Source: an uncultured Pseudomonadales bacterium | Lineage (GTDB): Bacteria > Pseudomonadota > Gammaproteobacteria > Pseudomonadales > Cellvibrionaceae | Length of the DNA stretch: 64,000 bases | Assembly: GCA_947494095.1 (NCBI GenBank) | Contig: CANLTI010000007.1 | Coordinates: 48,218 to 112,217 of the forward strand | Reading direction: 5' to 3' | Shown: positions 55,465 to 64,000 of the stretch, one piece after another | Layout of the letters: every line of letters starts with the position of its first letter | How positions within the stretch are numbered: the stretch's first letter is position 1 | Made by a program: the position numbers and the translations under genes | Notes under the pieces: generated by a model | Databases searched by the model: none | What the model saw: the letters and a program-made list of their open reading frames with translations, nothing else | What the model was told of the DNA's origin: nothing

Positions 55465-58400
55465 CTAAGCGCGGCATGAGCTGGCTGTATCAGCCAATAC
55501 CAACCAAGAACCTGTTGCTACCAAATACAAAATAGCCGTGACCGGCGCATTATTAAGGTGCCCCGACAATAACGTGGCATAACGCCCAAGCACTTCTCGA
55601 TACTGCGCTTTTTGGGCCGCCTCAAAAGCGGTAACGCTTTGATTAGGCTGCGGCTGCCCCGTTTTATAATCCAACAAATAAATGTGTCCATCGTCTTCTT
55701 GCCACCATAAATCAATGCGGCAAGTCTCTAGCACACCCTCACTATTAACCCCCGACAGTGCATACTCGCAATGCCGTGTTTTTGCGCGCTGCAGCGCCAC
55801 CATTAAAGGCGACTCTGCCGCCAACGCGGTATCAAGTAACTGCTCTACCGCAGCGACTGCGCCACGGCCACTTTCGGCATCGAGTGGTTTACCGTGTAGC
55901 GTAGTGAGACGCGCCTGCCAGGCTGTGTAAAATGCCGCCCAATGGTAAACAGGAGTGCTATCGGCGTTTACCGCAGCCAAAGTAGCCTCGACATACACCT
56001 CTAAAACCTCATGAACCAGCGTACCCACGCAGGCTTGAATGGGCTCGTACTCGACAGGCAACGCTTGGTTACCATTCAATGCTTGCGCGCCACTTGCTGG
56101 GGCACCGCTTGGCACCAAAGGTGCGCCCCCAAAAGGTCGATCACTGGCCGTTTTCAATACCCAATCACACGATACCTCGGCCAAGCGCCGCAAGGGCGTC
56201 ACGTGATCTTGCGCCGCCGATACTACCGGCTCAACACTTTGGCATTGCACACTAAAGCGCTGCGCAACCGCAGGCCAAATATGGCTCAGTAAACTACCAC
56301 TGGCAGGTGGGTTAATCACGGCATCGCCGCCCTCACCTTTTTGTTTAAGCACGGCAGTTAAAAACAAGTGCTGCTTGGCCCGCGTACAGGCCACGTACAA
56401 TAAACGGCAAGCCTCCAAACGCTCACGTTTGGCCTGCTGCAACCCCAGCCATTGATACAGTGCATCTTTGCCTTGACCGCGCTCTGCCATAGGGCTTAAT
56501 AGCCAAGTCGCGGCGTCTTCGGCACCTAGAAATTCATTATCAAACAACTGCTCATGCCAGCGCATCAGCGGGCTATCGGTTTGCCCGCTAGCACTGCCTA
56601 GCCCCACCAAAAACACTGCATCAAACTCTAAACCTTTAGATTTGTGCATTGTCATTACCTGTATTTGCTCGCTGGCCTCAGGGTCTGGTAGCGCATACAG
56701 TTCGGTGAGCAGTTTTTCGAGGCGGGCGGGGTTTTGCTGCAAACTCGCCTCATCGCATTCGGCTAAGGCCTCAAAAAAGCGCTCTACGTTGTTTTGTGCA
56801 TCGGCATTTAAGCTGGCTGCACCCCCTAGCGCCAGCCACACACCCTTGACCCAGTCGGCCAAGGGTTTGCGGGTGCGCTCGGCAAGGCTTACCGCCATAA
56901 CATTGGCCACGTGCAAAACCCGTTGATAAGCCGGCTTATTTAACCTCGCCTGCTCGCTTTGCAGCCACTGCCGCATTTGCATATAAACACTCACACCCGC
57001 TTGTTCACGCAACTGCAGCAGCGTATTAAGCTCTACCGCGCACCAGGGCGCACGCAATAGGCTTAACCAAGCCACCGTATCACTGGTATTGAGCAGCGCA
57101 CGGGTAATCACCCAGGCATCTTGCACAGCAGGCACGGCGGCAAGCGGGTCTAGATCTACGGCGCGGTAGCAAATACCCGCCGCTTTTAAAGAGGGTAAAA
57201 CCGCGGTTAACTGCCTGCGCCCACGACCTAAAACAGCCATCGTCGCCTCAGGGTTTTGCGCCAATACCGCTTGCATTTGTAGCGCAATCCAGTCACCTTC
57301 GGCTTTGGCCAAGTCGGCAGGCTCGGTATCGGCCACCCCACAAAAGCCCTGCACACTCACAGCGTTTTCGCTATCGGGGTTAAACGCGACGGCCTCGCTA
57401 TAAGGTACGGCACCTAAATTAAAATCCATCTGCGAAGGAAAAGCATGATGAAAGGTGCTGTTAATCCAATCGACTACGCCTGCTGCCGACCGAAAATTAG
57501 TCCTTAAACGTAAAGTCTCTAGTGCAATAGCCCCTAACTGGCCTTGCTCGTAACTATCTAGACCACCACTGACACCGCCATCTACACCGTCATCTACACC
57601 GTCATCTACGCCATCACTTAAACGAGAATACCCGTCATTATTGCCGCTATCACCCGCCACAATATCATCACCCAAGCAGCGCAAAAACAAACCCACGTTA
57701 GCGCTCCTAAAGGCGTAAATCGATTGCATGGCATCACCCACGCAAAACAATGTACGCCCATCATCGCCTTGCCACCCTGCGGTCAGTTTTTGTATCAGCT
57801 GCATTTGATTACTTGATGTATCTTGAAATTCATCCACTAAAACATGGCTAATACGGTGATCTAAACGTAGCGCTAGGTCGGTAGGCTCATCAATAAAGCC
57901 TAAGGCGCGGTCGGCGCGCAAGCTCATTTCGGTAAAATCAAGCTCGCCTTCACTGGCAAACACCCATTGCAGATGCGCAACCAAACGCGGCAATAACTGG
58001 GTGAGCGCCTGCAATATTTGCCATTGTTGCTCGGGGTATTGCTCGTACGGTAAATCAATCGCCTCAGCCAGTGCATCTAACAACTCATCACTGGCGCTTA
58101 ACGCATCTATTAGCGCCTTAATATCGGCTTTTATCGCCTTGAGCTCGGCCGGCTTTAGATCATCGACTTTACTCGGCACGCCCTCGTTTTTAGTAAAGCG
58201 CTGGCGCCATTTGGCTTTACCCGCAGTCCCCGTGCCTTTAAGGTTGTGGCCACTCAATAAAAAAGCCGCTATACCGCGCCACTGCGCTAAACCTTGCTCG
58301 CTGGCATCGGGCAAAACTGTAAGGTCGGCGCATAGCACTATGGGGGTTGCGCTATCGGCAGGTAAATTGCGCGCCGCAAACGCTGTTAAAGCCAACAACT

Positions 58401-59115
58401 TAGGGGCCAGCTCGGCAGGCATTAAGCCTTTAAGCTTGGCAATATGGCTTTCGCGCAACTGCGCCAAACACGCCTCTAGGGTAAACCGTACATCGTCTTG
58501 GTGACCCAAAATAAGGGGCAACCAAGCCGCGCGTGTTTTCAGTAATTCAACCAATAAATTTTGCAGGGATTCTTGTCGATTATCCAAGTGCATTAACAAC
58601 TGCGCCAAGCTATCGGCCACATCATCACCGCCTTCAAGCTCAGCCAGTAAACTTTTAGCCGCCAGCTCAAACAAGCGCTCGGGGTCATCGCTTAAAGCCA
58701 CGCCCGCACCCATTTGGGACTGCAGTGGCAAAGCTTTTACCAAACCGGCACACAGGCCATCAAAAGTTTTAATATGAAGCCTGTGCGGATTTTGCAATAA
58801 CTGCCAACCATACTGCGCATCGGCATGCAGCGCGGCCTTGGCCAGTTGCCAGGTGTGCTGTTTATGGGGCTCTATGGGCTTGGGAAGCTCGGCCATTTTA
58901 AGCGCACCCATCACCCTATGCAGCATTTCGGCCGCCGCTTTACGGGTGAAGGTAATCGCCAGCACCTCTTCGGGCTTTTGCACACGAGTTAATAACACCA
59001 GTACACGCTGCGTTAAAAGCTCTGTTTTACCACTGCCTGCAGGTGCGACACAAATAAAGCTTTGGCTTGGGTTTAAAGCGCGCTCACGCTGGGCGGCATC
59101 TATCGGCAGGCTCAT
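55465..59115 (-). CDS. AddA-like UvrD/Rep-family helicase-nuclease
   Basis: A 1216-aa superfamily 1A helicase fused to a RecB-type nuclease. Walker A VAPAGSGKTELLTQR (24-31 core), TFTRKAAAEM, Walker B SHVLVDEFQDTSSNQM, LRTNFRSAAGVV, VMTMHKSKGLEFDAVFLVGLG and LLYVACTRAKQHLF are helicase motifs; the C-terminus has IDLWWQEDDGHIYLLDYKTG, the PD-(D/E)xK catalytic core. It is the partner of the AddB-like gene, overlapping it by four bases, and probably resects double-strand breaks for RecA. A linker near residues 503-514 is a repeated VDDG motif encoded by 12-bp repeats. This subgroup is separate from RecBCD and from Gram-positive AddAB. Confidence 0.88.
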   Translation of the reverse strand: MSLPIDAAQRERALNPSQSFICVAPAGSGKTELLTQRVLVLLTRVQKPEEVLAITFTRKAAAEMLHRVMGALKMAELPKPIEPHKQHTWQLAKAALHADAQYGWQLLQNPHRLHIKTFDGLCAGLVKALPLQSQMGAGVALSDDPERLFELAAKSLLAELEGGDDVADSLAQLLMHLDNRQESLQNLLVELLKTRAAWLPLILGHQDDVRFTLEACLAQLRESHIAKLKGLMPAELAPKLLALTAFAARNLPADSATPIVLCADLTVLPDASEQGLAQWRGIAAFLLSGHNLKGTGTAGKAKWRQRFTKNEGVPSKVDDLKPAELKAIKADIKALIDALSASDELLDALAEAIDLPYEQYPEQQWQILQALTQLLPRLVAHLQWVFASEGELDFTEMSLRADRALGFIDEPTDLALRLDHRISHVLVDEFQDTSSNQMQLIQKLTAGWQGDDGRTLFCVGDAMQSIYAFRSANVGLFLRCLGDDIVAGDSGNNDGYSRLSDGVDDGVDDGVDGGVSGGLDSYEQGQLGAIALETLRLRTNFRSAAGVVDWINSTFHHAFPSQMDFNLGAVPYSEAVAFNPDSENAVSVQGFCGVADTEPADLAKAEGDWIALQMQAVLAQNPEATMAVLGRGRRQLTAVLPSLKAAGICYRAVDLDPLAAVPAVQDAWVITRALLNTSDTVAWLSLLRAPWCAVELNTLLQLREQAGVSVYMQMRQWLQSEQARLNKPAYQRVLHVANVMAVSLAERTRKPLADWVKGVWLALGGAASLNADAQNNVERFFEALAECDEASLQQNPARLEKLLTELYALPDPEASEQIQVMTMHKSKGLEFDAVFLVGLGSASGQTDSPLMRWHEQLFDNEFLGAEDAATWLLSPMAERGQGKDALYQWLGLQQAKRERLEACRLLYVACTRAKQHLFLTAVLKQKGEGGDAVINPPASGSLLSHIWPAVAQRFSVQCQSVEPVVSAAQDHVTPLRRLAEVSCDWVLKTASDRPFGGAPLVPSGAPASGAQALNGNQALPVEYEPIQACVGTLVHEVLEVYVEATLAAVNADSTPVYHWAAFYTAWQARLTTLHGKPLDAESGRGAVAAVEQLLDTALAAESPLMVALQRAKTRHCEYALSGVNSEGVLETCRIDLWWQEDDGHIYLLDYKTGQPQPNQSVTAFEAAQKAQYREVLGRYATLLSGHLNNAPVTAILYLVATGSWLVLADTASSCRA
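57574..57609 (-). repeat. Three 12-bp tandem repeats inside the helicase gene
   Basis: ACCGCCATCTAC, ACCGTCATCTAC and ACCGTCATCTAC follow head to tail (given on the plus strand). They encode VDDG/VDGG repeats in a surface insertion between helicase motifs. Slippage here keeps the frame. Confidence 0.8.
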
Positions 59116-61901
59116 AAAGCGGCTCCTTTTAGGTGGGCGGTATTCACAGCATTGCCATCATCGGCTTGCGGCGCCGAGTGCTCTGCAATGCGACATAAAC
59201 TGTGTAGCTCACAATACATACAGCTTTGTACGTTTTTGGGCGCCACTGCCGCATGGCCAGCCACAAAACTGGTGGCGACCGCTTGCAGCTCTTGTTGCCA
59301 CTGCATGAGTACATCGGCAAAGGTATCGGGCCAGCCTTTACCAGCTTTGCTATCGGCGACATCGTTGAGCTCAGCAAATAAATGCGGCATGGCGGTCAAA
59401 CCTAAATATTTCATTTCCTGGGTGTTAACCTGTGCAAAAACCGCCGCTCCTACATCGGGCAGCGCGGTGGCATATAAAGGAATTTGAGGTTCATCAATAC
59501 GCGGCCATTGCCAGCTTTTTAAGGTTGTTTTACCGGTTTTATAATCAATAACGGCCAGTGTTTTACCATCGGCTAAGCAATCGACTCGGTCCATCCGTAA
59601 ACGTAATGTAAGGCCTGCCAACTCTAACGGCAGCGTCTGTTCTTGGTGCTTTACCGTAAAGGGCTCACGCTCGCGCTCAAGGGCTAGCCAACTCTCGACT
59701 CGGCTTTGCACCCTCTGCGCCTCCAATAACAACAAGCGCTCACCTAAACGACGGCCTTTGGCCAAGCGCGCAATCGCCTCGTCAGTCGCTGTAGCAATTA
59801 GCGCCGCCAGTGCCTCTGGGGTTTGCGCCAATAAGCTTTGTTGCGTTTGTAAGTGTTGCCACAAATGCTCAAGCACATCGTGGACTAAATTACCCCGGTC
59901 ACGATTATTTAGCCCGTCTTCCATCGGCTCGATGCTCGTCGCCTGCAAACGGTGCACCGCAAAAGCCTGAAACGGGCAAGCCGCTTGGCGCTTAATAACA
60001 CCCACGCCACCACGCAATTCGACCGGCGTTACAATAGCCGTTGCTGTGTTATCGTGCAGTAACTGCAAGGGTTTAGGCTCGGCACATTGCCAAGGGTGTA
60101 ACACTGACGGCTCGGCCATCTCTTCGGCTGCAAAGTTTTCAATTAAGGGGCTTGGCGCCAAAGGCTCTTCGCCGTTAAAAGCTGGGTAACTCACAATCAC
60201 CTCTGCGGCACTGGCGGTAATGCGCTGGGTAATAGCAGTAGCGTAGTCAAGCTCGGCGGTAGCATTGGCTCTTGGCATTTTATGCTCACGCTGCAAAGCA
60301 GCAGGCAATAACGGGTTGGGCTTTAATGGCTCCGGCCATGAGTGGGCATCTAAACCCAGCCACCAAATGCCATCAAACAACTGCCCTGCCGCCTCTAACA
60401 CCCCCAATATTTGCACATTGGCCGGTGGCGTTTGCTTATGAAAAGGCGCCTTTAAACTTTGCCCCAATAATTGCTGGGCGCGCTTAACATCTACCGCTCC
60501 CAATACACTGTCTAATAAAGCAAACTCGGCCAAGGCATGCTGCCAATGCTCATGCTGCTGATATTCGTGGGAGCTTAACGTACGGCTGCCCGGCCACGCC
60601 CAAGCACTTAAGCGCTCACTAAAAAATACACACCACTCAGAAGGCAGCGCTTTTTTAGGGGGGCGCACTTGTAAGTGTTGATAAATCTGCTCTAGCGCCT
60701 CATACAACACGGCCAATGGCGCCGCTTTTTGCGCAGCCTTTTTGCCCTGACTCTCTTTATTGGGTTCCGACTCGGCGACAGCTTCGCTCGATAACTGCGC
60801 CTCTTGCCAACGCTGATTATGATGCGCCACCTCTGCTTTAAGTTGCAATAAACTCGTGCGGCTTGTACGACCGGCCAAACGCGCCATTAATTGTGCGCGC
60901 TCTTGCCAAAGGCCAAAATCTAGCACAAATGGCGACAGCATTAAGGCTTTTAACTCGGCCACCGGTAAAGCCTGCCCTTGCCAAGCAATTAATTGGCTGG
61001 CGGTTTTAATGAGAGGGCATTGCCCTAACGGCTCGGCCGCCGATACGTTATACAAAGCCTCATCAAATTGGCCTTGCGGCAACTGCGCATCAGGCTCAAA
61101 CACTTGCTGAAAAACACGCTCAACGCTGGTCAGTCGCTGACCCAAATCAGGCACGACAACCGCCACTTGCTTGCCCCTACTACTTTGCTCTAGTGCCCAA
61201 GTTGCCGCGGCAAACACCTCCGACTTACTATTAGCATACTGCCGCCGCTTAGCCACAGGCTTTTGGGTGGCTAACACTTGCTGGTGCGCCACCTCAACAC
61301 CGGCAGCCACTAAAGCTTGCTCCAAGCGCTTAAGCGGTGTTGGCCACTGATCAAAGCCCGTAAATACTATGCGCTTAGGCAATTGTGCGTTTAACGCTTT
61401 TTGCTCAATGGCCTCTAATAAGTAGTTATATGCATCTTGGCTGTCGTATAAATTTTGCTCACTCAACACCGTATGATACTCATCTTGCCAGCGCATAAAA
61501 AGCTCAAACTCATCGGTAAGATGGCTGTCGCTAGGCGCCAATACACCCCACATTTTAAGCAGTTTGTCGGCATCTAAGGCGGGGTCGAGTACGTCGCCGG
61601 CGGCCCATAAATTATCATCGCGGCTTAGTACTTGTTGCCAGAGGGCTTTTTTTTGCAGCGGGTTAATCGCTTGACCTTTCGCGGCATAGGCCGGCAGCAG
61701 TAGCTGCGCTTTGCGCCACAGCGCATTTTGCCAAAGCTCTAAGGCCATGCAATCGAGCGGGGCAAAGGCCTCACAGCCTTTGTTTTTTTGGTAACTGGCA
61801 TATTCACGCTGATAAAAGCGCACCAAGCGCTGGTTGGGGCTACAAATAAAAACATCGGGGGTCAGTGCATCAAACCATGCGCTCAGGCCGTAGTCATTCA
61901 T
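59112..61901 (-). CDS. AddB-like PD-(D/E)xK nuclease / inactive helicase DNA-repair protein
   Basis: A protein of about 929 aa resembling the AddB-related DNA-repair protein family of roughly 900 residues (TIGR03623). The N-terminal helicase-like half (SPNQRLVRFYQREYASYQ ... VVPDLGQRLTSVERVFQ) lacks a Walker A motif. ANVQILGVLEAAGQLFDGIWWLGLDAHSWPE is conserved. The C-terminal nuclease contains TLAVIDYKTGKTTLKSWQWPR. An iron-sulfur cluster is likely: one Cys in QAACPFQAFAVHRL and three in QSCMYCELHSLCRI, as in AddB. The ATG at 61901 is preferred to a TTG at 61919. It precedes and overlaps the AddA-like helicase. Confidence 0.85.
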   Translation of the reverse strand: MNDYGLSAWFDALTPDVFICSPNQRLVRFYQREYASYQKNKGCEAFAPLDCMALELWQNALWRKAQLLLPAYAAKGQAINPLQKKALWQQVLSRDDNLWAAGDVLDPALDADKLLKMWGVLAPSDSHLTDEFELFMRWQDEYHTVLSEQNLYDSQDAYNYLLEAIEQKALNAQLPKRIVFTGFDQWPTPLKRLEQALVAAGVEVAHQQVLATQKPVAKRRQYANSKSEVFAAATWALEQSSRGKQVAVVVPDLGQRLTSVERVFQQVFEPDAQLPQGQFDEALYNVSAAEPLGQCPLIKTASQLIAWQGQALPVAELKALMLSPFVLDFGLWQERAQLMARLAGRTSRTSLLQLKAEVAHHNQRWQEAQLSSEAVAESEPNKESQGKKAAQKAAPLAVLYEALEQIYQHLQVRPPKKALPSEWCVFFSERLSAWAWPGSRTLSSHEYQQHEHWQHALAEFALLDSVLGAVDVKRAQQLLGQSLKAPFHKQTPPANVQILGVLEAAGQLFDGIWWLGLDAHSWPEPLKPNPLLPAALQREHKMPRANATAELDYATAITQRITASAAEVIVSYPAFNGEEPLAPSPLIENFAAEEMAEPSVLHPWQCAEPKPLQLLHDNTATAIVTPVELRGGVGVIKRQAACPFQAFAVHRLQATSIEPMEDGLNNRDRGNLVHDVLEHLWQHLQTQQSLLAQTPEALAALIATATDEAIARLAKGRRLGERLLLLEAQRVQSRVESWLALEREREPFTVKHQEQTLPLELAGLTLRLRMDRVDCLADGKTLAVIDYKTGKTTLKSWQWPRIDEPQIPLYATALPDVGAAVFAQVNTQEMKYLGLTAMPHLFAELNDVADSKAGKGWPDTFADVLMQWQQELQAVATSFVAGHAAVAPKNVQSCMYCELHSLCRIAEHSAPQADDGNAVNTAHLKGAAL

Positions 61902-62063
61902 GGTGTACTCAATAGTCAAGTGGCTGATTAAAGTGCTTACACCGATATATTACCTGCCTCAGAGCTAAATTACTTATAATGCGCGCATTCACCAACACTC
62001 AGCATCACTTGTTGGCGCCTATTATGGCACCACTCAAGCCCGGCGCTTTATTATTGGATACTC

Positions 62064-63281
62064 ATGACTTTCGATACTTTCGGTTTACACCCCAGCCTCT
62101 TAAAGGCCCTTAGCGCTCAAAATTACACCGCGCCCACGGCTATTCAGCAGCAGGCCATTCCCTGTATTTTAAAAGGTGACGACCTACTCGCTACAGCCCA
62201 AACTGGCACCGGTAAAACGGCCAGCTTTGCTCTGCCCATTATTCATCAATTGGCTCAAAGCACCCGCAGTGGCGAGCCACATAAGCGCAGGCCCAAGCGA
62301 TTTCGCGCATTAGTATTGGCCCCCACGCGCGAATTGGCGCAACAAGTACACGACAACTTTATCGCCTACAGCCAGTACCTTGATATTAAAACAACCGCCA
62401 TTGTCGGGGGTGTCGATTACGCCCCGCAAAAACAAGCCCTTATTGATGGCACAGATATTTTAGTCGCAACACCCGGCCGCTTACTCGACTTAGCCCATCA
62501 AAGGGCCTTACATTTTGACGAATTAAAAATGCTGGTCATTGATGAAGCCGACCGCATGTTAGATATGGGTTTTATTGATGATATTAATAAAATCCTAGAC
62601 AAACTGCCCGAGCAACGCCAAAGCTTGTTGTTTTCGGCCACACTCTCAAAAGGCGTACGCGCACTCGCCAAAACAACCATCGACAACCCACAAGAAATCA
62701 CCATCCAACCCAGCCAGCACACGACCCCCACTATCGAGCAGTGGGTTGTGGCTATTGATAAACACAATAAATCAGCGCTGCTTAGCCACTTAATTAAAGC
62801 GCAGCAATGGCAACAAGGTTTAATTTTTATTCGCACACAACACGGCGCCGCCAAACTAGTGAGCCAACTAGAAAAGCGTGGCATTATTGCCGAGGCCATT
62901 CACGGCGGGCGCAGCCAAGCATCACGCAGCCAAGCCCTTGCCGACTTTAAAAAGGGCAAAACAGCCTTTTTAATTGCAACAGGCATTGCTTCACGGGGTA
63001 TCGACATACACAATTTAGAACGCGTTATTAATTACGACCTGCCCGATGATGCCGATGAATATATTCACCGCATTGGCCGTACTGGCCGCGCAGGAAATAC
63101 CGGCGAAGCTGTGTCACTTGTTTCTAAAGATGACTTTAAACGCCTATGTGCCATAGAACGCAGACAAAACGAAATCATAGACCGCCGCATTATTGAAGGC
63201 TTTAGCGTCACTAAAGATTTACCCGCGTCTAATTTAAATTTTGTAATTAAAAGTAAAAAAGGGGGACCTACGTCAGAATAG
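62064..63281 (+). CDS. rhlE: DEAD-box RNA helicase RhlE
   Basis: A 405-aa RNA helicase. Q motif (FDTFGLHPSLLKALSAQNYTAPTAIQQQAIP), motif I ATAQTGTGKT (residues 43-52), PTRELAQQ, TPGRLLDL, DEAD box VIDEADRMLDMGF, SAT motif FSATLS, then IRTQHGAAKLV, IATGIASRGIDI and HRIGRTGRAG. The C-terminal extension is short (about 35 residues), as in RhlE types involved in ribosome assembly or RNA decay. No downstream gene on this strand within the window. Confidence 0.93.
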   Translation: MTFDTFGLHPSLLKALSAQNYTAPTAIQQQAIPCILKGDDLLATAQTGTGKTASFALPIIHQLAQSTRSGEPHKRRPKRFRALVLAPTRELAQQVHDNFIAYSQYLDIKTTAIVGGVDYAPQKQALIDGTDILVATPGRLLDLAHQRALHFDELKMLVIDEADRMLDMGFIDDINKILDKLPEQRQSLLFSATLSKGVRALAKTTIDNPQEITIQPSQHTTPTIEQWVVAIDKHNKSALLSHLIKAQQWQQGLIFIRTQHGAAKLVSQLEKRGIIAEAIHGGRSQASRSQALADFKKGKTAFLIATGIASRGIDIHNLERVINYDLPDDADEYIHRIGRTGRAGNTGEAVSLVSKDDFKRLCAIERRQNEIIDRRIIEGFSVTKDLPASNLNFVIKSKKGGPTSE

Positions 63282-63631
63282 TTGTCACCCCTAAAATTAA
63301 CGTCGGGGGCGAAAACGGAGTCTATATAATTGGATCAGCAAGCACTTAGCTAATGCTGTAGAAGAGGCAATTGAAATTAGGAAAAATAACTCATTTGGAT
63401 TTTTTATGGCGCTTAACATAGCGCTTGTCGGACAAATTTACCGCCGCGATCCAAATTTGCTGTGGAGCGCGGCGTTGATCCCATTGAAATATTTAGCCGA
63501 AATCCATTTGATACAGCCGACGTTATGACACACTTTTACCCAAAAACCACTTAACACAAATACTCTATAGGTCGGCTTTGCACGAATAGCGGACCTAAGC
63601 CCATGCCTGCCGAATAATTGAATTAAAGGTA
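63282..63631. other. Intergenic region, possible degraded cassette-like sequence
   Basis: A 350-base gap between rhlE and a LysR fragment. An open frame without a start codon runs from 63301 to 63528 (reading LANAVEEAIEIRKNNSFGFF in part), suggestive of a gene remnant. An attC-like hairpin lies inside it at 63411-63480. I do not call a gene. Confidence 0.35.
63411..63480 (+). other. Candidate attC-like imperfect hairpin
   Basis: The 70-base segment starts GCTTAAC and ends GTTGATC. Inside, AAC (63415) pairs with GTT (63474), GCGCT (63421) with AGCGC (63466), each three bases inward, and CAAATTT (63433) with AAATTTG (63453). One arm has seven unpaired bases and the other six. This imperfect-hairpin layout with AAC/GTT ends resembles integron recombination sites, but the outer bases do not fully complement and no integrase is seen in the window. 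Confidence 0.35.
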
Positions 63632-64000
63632 TCATAACGAGCAGGTAATACTCTGTTTTTTACAGACCAAATATAAGCTTTCTATTACTGGCTGTTTAGG
63701 TTTAAAAATCTTTGAACGTTTAGGGAGATAAAAACTGTCAACGGCACTTTTTGGCAATACGGTAAAGCCAATGCCTTGAGCGATTGGCTCTAAGATTTGG
63801 CTGATTTGGTTAATTGAACCGATGACAGGAATTTTGCTAACATCTAGTTGTGTTAATTCTTGTTCTAATGAATGCTTAAAATACAAAGACAAATAATGTT
63901 CGGAATCTGGATGATTGATGAGCCCTAAGGGACGAGGAAAAAATACATTATCCAATAATACTTGTTTTCTGCTTCCTCTCCTCGACATTATGCTCCTGCA
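63632..64000 (-). CDS. C-terminus of a LysR-type transcriptional regulator (partial)
   Basis: The reading frame stays open to the right edge; the stop (TGA) is at 63632-63634. The ~120 residues seen match the second half of a LysR effector-binding domain: VIGSINQISQILEPIAQGIGFTVLPKSAVDSFY is the hallmark IxxxVxxGxGxxxLP-type segment, followed by KQPVIESLYLVCKK. The ATG at 63988 is probably an internal methionine, since the DNA-binding N-terminus would lie beyond the window. Target genes are unknown. Confidence 0.8.
   Translation of the reverse strand, partial: CRSIMSRRGSRKQVLLDNVFFPRPLGLINHPDSEHYLSLYFKHSLEQELTQLDVSKIPVIGSINQISQILEPIAQGIGFTVLPKSAVDSFYLPKRSKIFKPKQPVIESLYLVCKKQSITCSL

Noticed and set aside
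57567..57640. Possible frameshift or assembly error in the helicase gene
   Set aside because: The 12-bp repeats keep frame and both flanking helicase regions read normally.
63301..63528. Open frame without a start codon
   Set aside because: No start codon or ribosome binding site before the hairpin; kept only as a possible remnant.
63438..63635. 65-codon minus-strand frame after rhlE
   Set aside because: It runs through the attC-like hairpin and overlaps the LysR stop; likely a chance frame.
63522..63639. CGTTATGA / TCATAACG inverted repeat
   Set aside because: Only eight bases, and the right copy overlaps the LysR stop codon; could be chance.

Overview
This window reads as a chromosomal segment of a marine gammaproteobacterium, most likely from the Cellvibrionales (Saccharophagus/Teredinibacter-like). 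That placement is an inference. It rests on Pseudomonas-like gene orders (hisI-hisE-tatABC, fmdB-aspS, an AddAB-like helicase/nuclease pair), a two-component system resembling the marine dedicated-sortase family, a LamG/DUF6701 surface protein, and a glucosylglycerate compatible-solute cluster. Genes are densely packed on both strands. I recognise no rRNA, tRNA, CRISPR array, transposase or prophage.

Layout. 0-8.3 kb: start of an AsmA/DUF748-like protein (cut by the edge), two separate SUKH (SMI1/KNR4) proteins, a three-gene operon to make, dephosphorylate and phosphorolyse glucosylglycerate, and a minus-strand group (49-aa membrane protein, SprA-like HExxH metalloprotease, miniature flagellar-rod-like protein). 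8.4-16.7 kb: lapB-lapA-cmk-pyrF, aspS-fmdB, an HU protein with a histone-H1-like tail, proS. 16.9-26.1 kb: one 3056-aa secreted protein with ten LamG domains and a DUF6701 C-terminus. 26.3-32.4 kb: a secreted cyclophilin with a C-terminal anchor, then a cobalamin salvage operon (btuB-cobO-cobT-cobS-cobC) behind a cobalamin riboswitch. 32.6-48 kb: rpsA, 5'-nucleotidase, yajC, an AraC regulator, bcp, mdh, a dUTPase, a histidine kinase/response regulator pair, pgk, tkt, a coiled-coil membrane protein and sodB. 48.6-55.2 kb: a haem-c lipoprotein, a small membrane protein, a chemoreceptor, then hisI-hisE-tatA-tatB-tatC. 55.5-64 kb: AddA-like helicase/nuclease and AddB-like nuclease, rhlE, an attC-like hairpin, and the C-terminus of a LysR-type regulator at the edge.

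The most unusual items are these: a TatB whose cytoplasmic tail has 29 histidines in 72 residues; the LamG protein with three almost identical ~696-bp DNA repeats; two inverted copies of an intergenic repeat about 43 kb apart; the break-up of the conserved cmk-rpsA-ihfB-lapAB neighbourhood; and a lapB whose only well-placed ribosome binding site points to an ATC codon. Most of the window is conserved housekeeping. I see no clearly new multi-gene defence or mobile system; the best candidates for undescribed biology are the SprA-like/mini-rod-protein group and the cytochrome-lipoprotein/chemoreceptor group.
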